Shown: positions 1-4,072 of the stretch, one piece after another
How the letters are laid out: every line of letters begins with the position of its first letter
Position numbering within the stretch: position 1 is the stretch's first letter
NCBI GenBank assembly: GCA_002400085.1
Contig: DHEX01000073.1
Span: 1 to 6,687 of the forward strand
Direction of reading: 5' to 3'
Source: Clostridiaceae bacterium UBA4839
Lineage (GTDB): Bacteria; Bacillota; Clostridia; Clostridiales; Caloramatoraceae
Length of the DNA stretch: 6,687 bases
Made by a program: the position numbers and the translations under genes
The notes under the pieces: model-generated
Told to the model about the DNA's origin: nothing
Seen by the model: only the letters and a program-made list of their open reading frames with translations
Databases searched by the model: none

Positions 1-1
1 A

Positions 2-7
2 TGTCAA
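2..7 (-). promoter_or_regulatory. Possible -35 box of a minus-strand promoter cut by the window edge
   Basis: Read on the minus strand this is TTGACA, a perfect sigma-A -35 hexamer. Its -10 element would lie outside the window, so the promoter cannot be confirmed. It sits beyond the stem-loop that follows spoIIP and would drive the next minus-strand gene. In related genomes that gene is usually lepA (elongation factor 4), but this is inference from known gene order. A perfect hexamer can occur by chance in AT-rich DNA. Confidence 0.3.
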
Positions 8-30
8 CACTATAGATCCTAATTTCTTTA

Positions 31-71
31 ATTCGTAGTTTAGATTTAATATCGCTGCAATAAGAATAAAT
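31..71. repeat. Truncated copy of a dispersed repeat (copy 1)
   Basis: The 16 bases GTAGTTTAGATTTAAT at 35-50 recur exactly at 82-97. The following GCTGCAATAAGAATAAA (54-70) matches GCTGCGATAAGAAAAAT at 103-119 with two differences. Similarity then stops, so this is a 5' fragment lying directly beside the longer copy 2 in the same orientation. No reading frame covers it. The most economical reading is a partial tandem duplication of the element. Confidence 0.7.
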
Positions 72-79
72 GCTGCAAT

Positions 80-168
80 TTGTAGTTTAGATTTAATCTG
101 CCGCTGCGATAAGAAAAATATATTCCATTCACTTTACTGTTTGCAAAGATGTTCTAAGGATTAGATAC
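80..168. repeat. Long copy of a dispersed repeat (copy 2)
   Basis: This copy has the 5' block shared with copy 1 (82-97), then GATAAGAAAAATATAT at 108-123, a 23-base core (124-146), then AGATGTTCT at 147-155 followed by aAGG. The GATAAG and AGATGTTCT blocks recur, in the same order and strand and at nearly the same spacing (39 versus 40 bases), at 6611-6626 and 6651-6659. The core is not conserved in direct orientation. It lies downstream of spoIIP and is non-coding. Function is unknown; an intergenic repeat family or small structured RNA are both possible. Confidence 0.7.
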
Positions 169-176
169 TAATTTTA

Positions 177-200
177 TAGGGAACGCAAAAACGTTCCCTA
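177..200 (-). terminator. Stem-loop after spoIIP, probable terminator
   Basis: A perfect 9-bp stem (177-185 with 192-200; TAGGGAACG against CGTTCCCTA) closes a 6-base loop. It begins 27 bases after the spoIIP stop codon on the minus strand, where a transcription terminator is expected. The sequence following the stem on the minus strand, TAAAATTAGT, is a poor U-tract, so termination may be weak. The stem is symmetrical and could also act on plus-strand transcripts, but no plus-strand gene precedes it. Confidence 0.55.
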
Positions 201-227
201 ATTTAAAAATATTAATTTTAATGATAA

Positions 228-1376
228 TCATTTAAGATCCGCTGCAATCATTTTAGCAATTATTTTAACTGTATTAAGAGCTTCACTCATAGTATTAAAA
301 TTTGAACCTACTTCTAATAAAATCATTTTTCCAAATAAATCCTGATTATAAACTGCATCAGCGCACTGTATTCCCCTGCTGAATCCCGGGTACATATCTT
401 GAAGGGCTGCATGATATTTCTGAGCTACTGAAAGATTTATTTTAAGATTTGGATTTCGGTTTCCAACAACAAATAATACTCTTGCATAGCTTTCATTATT
501 TATTATAGCAGTAAATCTATTTTTAGGCACACTATCCTTATGTAAATCAGTTCCATCCCTGTGTAAATCAATTACTAATTTAATACTTGGATATTTTTTT
601 AAATATTCTTGAATTGTTGGTCTTGCTTTTGCATATCCTCCTTCTCTTCTAGGAAAATCATGAACAGTTGTATCATGGATGCAGGATATACTATATTTGT
701 TTTCAAGCTCACTTTTTAACTGTTCTCCAACCGTGCAAATGCCTTCCCCATAATTACCTTTATTTATTTCATTATAATCAATATAATTTTTCTTTTCCTC
801 CTCGTTGGGATTATATGCTTCAGTAGTATGAGTGTGAAAAATAAAAACTATTGGTTTAGATGAATCTACATTTTTAGGTTTTTCATTAACACTACTATTT
901 ACAGCTTTATTATCAGGTACAACATTAACTGCTTTTTCATTATCCTCTGTTTTGCTGCTTGCTACTTTAGTACCTTCATTAACAGTTTCCTTTTCATTTG
1001 TGGTAATTATAATAGGTTCATCCTCTTTTGTCATAATAGATGAAATATCTATTAAACTTAATCCTGGAATCTGAGATGCTATATAAGACTTTGGATTGCA
1101 TAAATCTATATTAGTTAAATATTTAAGAATTAACGGGAATAAATCCTGTTTATCCTCATCTTCAAATTCAAATTCATCTGTAATAACTTTAAATGGAGGC
1201 AGGGCCTTGCCAATTACCTCCTGATAAAAATTAATTCTCATATAATTTTTATCTGCAACTTCGCTTACAGGTTTAAGTATTGGTATAAATAGCTTGATTA
1301 TAATAAATATTCCCACTATAAATAATATTAATTTAATAAATTCCTCTCTTACAGTAACCTCTTTCAAAGCCCTCAT
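228..1376 (-). CDS. spoIIP: Stage II sporulation protein P (peptidoglycan hydrolase for engulfment)
   Basis: SpoIIP acts with SpoIID and SpoIIM in the mother-cell membrane, cutting septal peptidoglycan (amidase and endopeptidase activity) so that the forespore can be engulfed. The 382-residue product has one membrane-spanning segment at about residues 13-34. A variable linker follows, rich in K, E, N and V (about 120-173). The amidase domain runs from about 175 to the end, with FIFHTHTTEAY (H181, H183), VIDLHRDG (H272, D274) and ILLEVGSN (E355); these histidines and the glutamate are the likely zinc ligands and catalytic residues by family analogy. It lies 80 bases after gpr. The start is uncertain: the only Shine-Dalgarno-like AGGAG directly touches the ATG at 1376, leaving no spacing, whereas a TTG at codon 4 (1367) would sit 9 bases from it. 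A 379-residue product from TTG is therefore plausible. Identity is secure. Confidence 0.95.
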   Translation of the reverse strand: MRALKEVTVREEFIKLILFIVGIFIIIKLFIPILKPVSEVADKNYMRINFYQEVIGKALPPFKVITDEFEFEDEDKQDLFPLILKYLTNIDLCNPKSYIASQIPGLSLIDISSIMTKEDEPIIITTNEKETVNEGTKVASSKTEDNEKAVNVVPDNKAVNSSVNEKPKNVDSSKPIVFIFHTHTTEAYNPNEEEKKNYIDYNEINKGNYGEGICTVGEQLKSELENKYSISCIHDTTVHDFPRREGGYAKARPTIQEYLKKYPSIKLVIDLHRDGTDLHKDSVPKNRFTAIINNESYARVLFVVGNRNPNLKINLSVAQKYHAALQDMYPGFSRGIQCADAVYNQDLFGKMILLEVGSNFNTMSEALNTVKIIAKMIAADLK

Positions 1377-1381
1377 CTCCT
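1377..1381 (-). promoter_or_regulatory. Ribosome binding site of spoIIP, abutting the annotated ATG
   Basis: The minus strand reads AGGAG immediately followed by ATGAGGGCTTTG. With zero spacing the ATG is an unlikely start, while the TTG three codons in has a 9-base spacing. The ATGAGGGCT between them is also one arm of an inverted repeat, so this site decides the start and may be where translation is controlled. Confidence 0.6.
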
Positions 1382-1416
1382 GTTCATTTAATTATTTATA
1401 ATTAAATATCTTAAAT

Positions 1417-1424
1417 AGTATATG
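1417..1424 (-). promoter_or_regulatory. Possible sporulation-type -10 element for spoIIP
   Basis: The minus strand reads CATATACT, seven of eight matches to the sigma-E -10 consensus CATACAHT as I recall it. A -35-like TAGTATT lies at 1442-1448, but the 17-base spacing is longer than usual for sigma-E. spoIIP is known to be expressed in the mother cell under sigma-E in Bacillus. If this promoter is used, transcription would start near 1410, inside the outer inverted repeat. Weak evidence. Confidence 0.35.
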
Positions 1425-1456
1425 AGGGCTATTGCTTTTTTAATACTAATTAAATA

Positions 1457-2434
1457 TTAGTGAATATACCTGTTAATGTCTTTTAATTCAACAGCAGGAT
1501 GTAGTGCAATATTGATACCATTGGCAATAACTTTTGATACATCATCAATAAGTGCATCAATTTCTTTTGGGGTAACAACAAGGTTGCCTACATAAGGATT
1601 TAAAACTTCCTTTATCATTGAATATTTTTCTTCCTTATCCACACTTTTTAGCATATTATAAAAATCTTTATTATTTTTTGTTTGATTTATTAAACTATCT
1701 ATCATTAAATCCATTGTATCATTTGCCATTGTTGCTGCGTCAACAACTGTAGGCACGCCAATTGCAATGACCGGCACTCCCATAGATTCTTTAGATAATT
1801 CCATTCTCCTGTTGCCTACACCTGATCCTGGTGCAATTCCTGTATCACCCAATTGAAAAGTAGTCATAACTCTATCAAGCTTTCTTGAGGATAAAGCATC
1901 AATTACAATTAAAACATCCGGTTTGATTTTTGAAACTACACCTTGAACAATCTCAGCCGTTTCAATTCCTGTAATACCTAAAACCCCTGGTGATATGGCA
2001 CATACCGGATTTATCCCTTCTTCTAATTCATCAGGCATATATTTTTTTAAATGTCTCGTTATCATCAATTTTGATACTACCTTTGGCCCTAATGAATCTG
2101 GTGTAACATTCCAATTCCCAAGTCCTACTACCATAGCTGTTTTATCTTTATCAAGCTGTGTTATTTTTGATAATTGTACAGCAAAAATTTTACTCAAAGA
2201 GTCCTGAAAATCTGCATCATATTCCTTCATTTGCGGTGCTTCAATAGTAATATATGTACCAACAGGTTTGCCAATAATCATAGCTCCATCTTTGGAAACT
2301 ACCTTTACAGTTGTAACTTTAATATCAAAATCGTTTTCATCAACATAAACCTCTACTCCAGGAACTTCACAATTATTTTCCTTTTTATATATTTCTCTAT
2401 TTTCAATTGCAAGATCTGTTCTAATATTAAACAT
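1457..2434 (-). CDS. gpr: Germination protease GPR (SASP-degrading aspartic protease)
   Basis: GPR is made in the forespore as an inactive zymogen, processes itself late in sporulation, and degrades DNA-protecting small acid-soluble spore proteins early in germination (peptidase family A25). The 325-residue product carries the family's long conserved blocks: IRTDLA (residues 4-9), VGLGNWNVTPDSLGP (103-117), SPGVLGITGIET (148-159), VIDALSSR (177-184), DTGIAPGSGVGNRR (197-210), GVPVIAIGVPTVVDA (219-233) and VTPKEIDALIDD near the C-terminus. D113 and D179 are 66 residues apart, as are the essential D127 and D193 of the B. megaterium enzyme. The N-terminus is short: four residues before RTDLA's arginine versus about twelve in Bacillus, so the propeptide would be small. 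The start is supported by GGAGGG at 2442-2447, seven bases from the ATG. Divergent from rpsT, upstream of spoIIP. Confidence 0.97.
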   Translation of the reverse strand: MFNIRTDLAIENREIYKKENNCEVPGVEVYVDENDFDIKVTTVKVVSKDGAMIIGKPVGTYITIEAPQMKEYDADFQDSLSKIFAVQLSKITQLDKDKTAMVVGLGNWNVTPDSLGPKVVSKLMITRHLKKYMPDELEEGINPVCAISPGVLGITGIETAEIVQGVVSKIKPDVLIVIDALSSRKLDRVMTTFQLGDTGIAPGSGVGNRRMELSKESMGVPVIAIGVPTVVDAATMANDTMDLMIDSLINQTKNNKDFYNMLKSVDKEEKYSMIKEVLNPYVGNLVVTPKEIDALIDDVSKVIANGINIALHPAVELKDINRYIH

Positions 2435-2464
2435 AAAAAATCCCTCCAGACATAATTTAATATA

Positions 2465-2494
2465 TATATTTCCCTTAATTTTTCTTTTATATGC
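2465..2494 (-). promoter_or_regulatory. Candidate forespore sigma-F promoter of gpr
   Basis: On the minus strand GCATA (2490-2494) matches the sigma-F -35 consensus GYATA. Sixteen bases on, GGAAATATA (2465-2473) matches the -10 consensus GGNNANAHT at all but the last position. Transcription would begin near 2456-2458, about 20-25 bases before the ATG and just ahead of the ribosome binding site. gpr of B. subtilis is known to be transcribed in the forespore by sigma-F and sigma-G, so the match is biologically expected. The GCATA is also one end of the 2490-2505 palindrome. Consensus sequences are from memory. Confidence 0.55.
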
Positions 2495-2505
2495 TCTAGA
2501 GCATA
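2490..2505. promoter_or_regulatory. 16-bp perfect palindrome between divergent gpr and rpsT promoters
   Basis: TATGCTCTAGAGCATA is a perfect inverted repeat with no spacer. After one mismatch on each side, two further base pairs match (2487-2488 with 2507-2508). It covers the -35 of the candidate gpr promoter and ends 11 bases before the rpsT -35, a position where a dimeric DNA-binding protein could affect both genes. Being spacerless, it would make only a poor RNA hairpin. I do not recognise the regulator. Confidence 0.5.
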
Positions 2506-2516
2506 AAACATTTGGC

Positions 2517-2545
2517 TTGAATGTATTTTTTTTTAGTGCTATAAT
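2517..2545 (+). promoter_or_regulatory. Sigma-A promoter of rpsT
   Basis: TTGAAT at 2517-2522 and a perfect TATAAT at 2540-2545 are separated by 17 bases, and the -10 is preceded by TGC (2537-2539), an extended -10 motif. Transcription would start near 2551-2553, leaving a leader of about 70 bases before the rpsT ATG. This is a strong vegetative promoter, as expected for a ribosomal protein gene. Nine consecutive T residues (2526-2534) lie within the spacer. Confidence 0.85.
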
Positions 2546-2562
2546 AACTTTTGTTATATGTA

Positions 2563-2617
2563 GAACTCATTCGCAGGTTCCCCATCTGCGCGGTTTATTA
2601 TAAAAAGAAGGAGGGAA
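2563..2617 (+). promoter_or_regulatory. rpsT 5' leader with mutually exclusive pairings, possible autoregulatory element
   Basis: A hairpin with stem CGCAG/CTGCG (2572-2576 with 2586-2590) has a 9-base loop GTTCCCCAT. The loop's GTTC (2577-2580) is complementary to GAAC at 2563-2566, giving a pseudoknot topology. Its TTCCC (2578-2582) is complementary to GGGAA (2613-2617), which overlaps the ribosome binding site. Such competition is typical of ribosomal protein leaders that repress their own translation, but each pairing is only 4-5 bp and could be chance. S20 of E. coli is known to repress its own synthesis; I cannot assign this leader to a named RNA family. Confidence 0.35.
2608..2614 (+). 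promoter_or_regulatory. Ribosome binding site of rpsT
   Basis: AAGGAGG is a perfect Shine-Dalgarno core, seven bases before the ATG at 2622. It fixes the start codon. Its 3' edge is part of a GGGAA that can pair with the leader hairpin loop. Confidence 0.9.
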
Positions 2618-2621
2618 TACA

Positions 2622-2888
2622 ATGGCAAATATTAAATCAGCAATTAAGAGAGTTAAAATAACTGAAGCTAAAACTTTAAAAAACAAAATGGTTAAAACAC
2701 GTGTTAGAACCACAATAAAGAAATTTGAAACTGCAGTAAACAGTGGAAATCTTGATGAAGCAAAAAAATTATACCCAGAAACAACTCGTGTAATTGATCA
2801 AGCTGCATCAAAAGGAGTTATCCATAAGAATGCTGCTGCCAGACAAAAATCAAGACTTCAATTAAAATTAAATACTGCTTCGAAATAA
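2622..2888 (+). CDS. rpsT: 30S ribosomal protein S20 (bS20)
   Basis: S20 is a small, basic, helical protein that binds 16S rRNA early in assembly of the 30S subunit. The product is 88 residues, the usual length, begins MANIKSAIKRV as the family does, and is lysine- and arginine-rich throughout. It ends with the conserved GVIHKNAAARQKSRLQLKLN segment. It is the only gene on the plus strand: divergent from gpr, convergent with holA. It has its own strong sigma-A promoter and an immediate downstream terminator, so it is probably monocistronic. Nothing is missing or unusual in the protein. Confidence 0.98.
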   Translation: MANIKSAIKRVKITEAKTLKNKMVKTRVRTTIKKFETAVNSGNLDEAKKLYPETTRVIDQAASKGVIHKNAAARQKSRLQLKLNTASK

Positions 2889-2922
2889 TAAAAAGTATTT
2901 AATCTTTACTTGAATATATAAA

Positions 2923-2943
2923 AAACACCCCAATGGGGTGTTT
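2923..2943. terminator. Bidirectional terminator shared by rpsT and holA
   Basis: A 9-bp stem (2923-2931 with 2935-2943; AAACACCCC against GGGGTGTTT) closes a 3-base loop. On the plus strand it is followed by ATTATTT and ends 55 bases after the rpsT stop. On the minus strand it is followed by TTATATATTC and starts one base after the holA stop codon. The A- and T-rich flanks at both ends fit intrinsic termination in either direction between these convergent genes. Confidence 0.85.
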
Positions 2944-2944
2944 A

Positions 2945-3994
2945 TTATTTACACAATTCTATTACAAGCATTTCAAGTGCCATATTAGGATTGCAGTTTC
3001 CTGTTTTTATATTCATATCTGTATTCAAGCAGCATCTAAGTGAATTAGCAATGCTTTTAATATCAAAATTTTTAGCTAAACTAATAAAATTTTGTACTTG
3101 AAAATCTGATTTGGTGTTTAAATACTTCTTAATATCATTAAAGCTCAGCCTTTTATCAAGGCATAATTTTGTTAAAAGAAGCATTCTAAATTGCCTTATA
3201 ATCATTCCAAGTATTCTTAAATGATTTTCATTTTGATACAGCAAATTATCTAAAATAGACACAGCATTTTGAGCATCCTTTTTAGATATATAATCTACCA
3301 TCTTAAAAATATTATCTTCAATCCCCTTATGAACTATCAAATCAATATCATGCTTTGTTATATTAGGCTCATCCATTTTATAAGCACATAACTTGTCAAC
3401 CTCCAATTGTATTTCATATAATGAGTTTCCTGTCTTAGAAATTAAATAAGTTAAGTCAGCCCTGTTTATTGACTTGTTATTTTTCGAGAACATATTTAAT
3501 ACAGCTTTATTTAAGTCTTCACCTTTTAAATATTTATATTTAACAAGATAATGATTATTTTTTATAGTAATAATTAGTTTATTTTTTTCATTTTCTTCCC
3601 CATCAACTGATATAAGCAAAATCAACCCCTCAGGTTGTTTTTCACATAGCTCTAAAAGATAATTTTCAATTTCCGCATTTTCTTTATATCTCTTTTCAGC
3701 CTTTTCCCCTCCCTTACTTGAAGCTTTCTTTAATATATCCATATCTTTAATATATACTATTTTAAATGAAGTCATAAAAGGTAAAGTTTCGCACGCATCT
3801 TCAATTATTTCCTTATTAAGATTATGGCCATCAAGTGTTATATAGTTTAGCTCGTGAAAATTGCATATCATATTTTGAAAAAGTTCAATGCTTTTATCAA
3901 TAAGATATTTCTCATTTCCGCAAACTAAAAATATACCTTTTGTAATATTGGAATTTATTATTTTATTTAATTCACTATAATTTGTTATCATCAT
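2945..3994 (-). CDS. holA: DNA polymerase III subunit delta (clamp loader)
   Basis: The delta subunit is the part of the clamp loader that opens the sliding beta clamp so it can be placed on DNA. The 349-residue product matches the Firmicute HolA (YqeN) pattern. The N-terminal part has GIFLVCGNEKYLIDK (about 20-34) and the conserved LPFMTSFKIVYIKD (71-84). A middle region includes LISKTGNSLYEIQLEVDKLC (184-203). The helical C-terminal collar carries IEDNIFKMVD, MIIRQFRMLLLTKLC and DMNIKTGNCNPNMALEMLVIELC. No P-loop is seen, as expected for delta. The CDS begins with two ATG codons: the AGGTGAG motif (3998-4004) is 3 bases from the first and 6 from the second, so the second (3991) may be the true start. 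It lies 78 bases downstream of comEC and converges on rpsT. Identification is by overall pattern and conserved gene order. Confidence 0.93.
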   Translation of the reverse strand: MMITNYSELNKIINSNITKGIFLVCGNEKYLIDKSIELFQNMICNFHELNYITLDGHNLNKEIIEDACETLPFMTSFKIVYIKDMDILKKASSKGGEKAEKRYKENAEIENYLLELCEKQPEGLILLISVDGEENEKNKLIITIKNNHYLVKYKYLKGEDLNKAVLNMFSKNNKSINRADLTYLISKTGNSLYEIQLEVDKLCAYKMDEPNITKHDIDLIVHKGIEDNIFKMVDYISKKDAQNAVSILDNLLYQNENHLRILGMIIRQFRMLLLTKLCLDKRLSFNDIKKYLNTKSDFQVQNFISLAKNFDIKSIANSLRCCLNTDMNIKTGNCNPNMALEMLVIELCK

Positions 3995-4027
3995 TATCTC
4001 ACCTGCTTTAATTTTTTAAAGATGTTA

Positions 4028-4050
4028 TTTTAAAAATAAAAACAACATAA
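4028..4050 (-). promoter_or_regulatory. Weak possible promoter between comEC and holA
   Basis: The 78-base gap between comEC and holA is almost purely A and T, and on the minus strand contains TATAAT-like sequence near its comEC side, but no convincing -35 lies 16-18 bases upstream of it. Several AT-only complementary segments also occur here. holA could be read from the comEC transcript or from a weak promoter of its own; the sequence does not decide this. Boundaries are approximate. Confidence 0.15.
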
Positions 4051-4072
4051 TATAATTATATACTAATTATTC

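Larger units (their letters stand above)
1368..1430 (-). repeat. Nested inverted repeat over the spoIIP leader and start region
   Basis: The outer arms are perfect 9-bp complements, AGCCCTCAT at 1368-1376 and ATGAGGGCT at 1422-1430. Inside them is a second perfect 9-bp pair, ATTTAATTA at 1386-1394 and TAATTAAAT at 1399-1407, with a 4-base loop. In an mRNA reading through from gpr, the outer stem would pair the AUG with upstream sequence and place the AGGAG in an internal loop. The outer stem contains five G-C pairs; the inner stem is all A-U and individually weak. Confidence 0.6.

Noticed and set aside
31..120. Short repeated blocks as a CRISPR array
   Set aside because: Only two imperfect units with uneven spacing are present, with no cas genes and no further repeats.
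54..248. Three occurrences of GCTGCAAT (54, 72 and 241), suggesting the repeat enters the spoIIP end
   Set aside because: The third lies in codons for the normal SpoIIP C-terminus and the flanking bases do not match the repeat; eight bases can recur by chance.
1373..1387. A four-codon mini-ORF (ATG AAC AGG AGA TGA, minus strand) overlapping the spoIIP ATG
   Set aside because: It has no ribosome binding site of its own and such short frames are expected by chance; it arises from the AGGAGATGA junction.
1446..1460. CTAAT/ATTAG stem overlapping the gpr stop codon as a gpr terminator
   Set aside because: Five base pairs, nearly all A-T, with no U-tract directly after; insufficient for termination.
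1995..2455. Two plus-strand open frames opposite gpr
   Set aside because: They are antisense to a strongly conserved gene, lack ribosome binding sites and resemble no protein family; they are shadows of gpr.
4006..4021. CTTTAA-TTTT-TTAAAG hairpin between comEC and holA as a terminator
   Set aside because: Only a 6-bp AT-dominated stem close to the holA ribosome binding site; too weak to call in this AT-rich gap.
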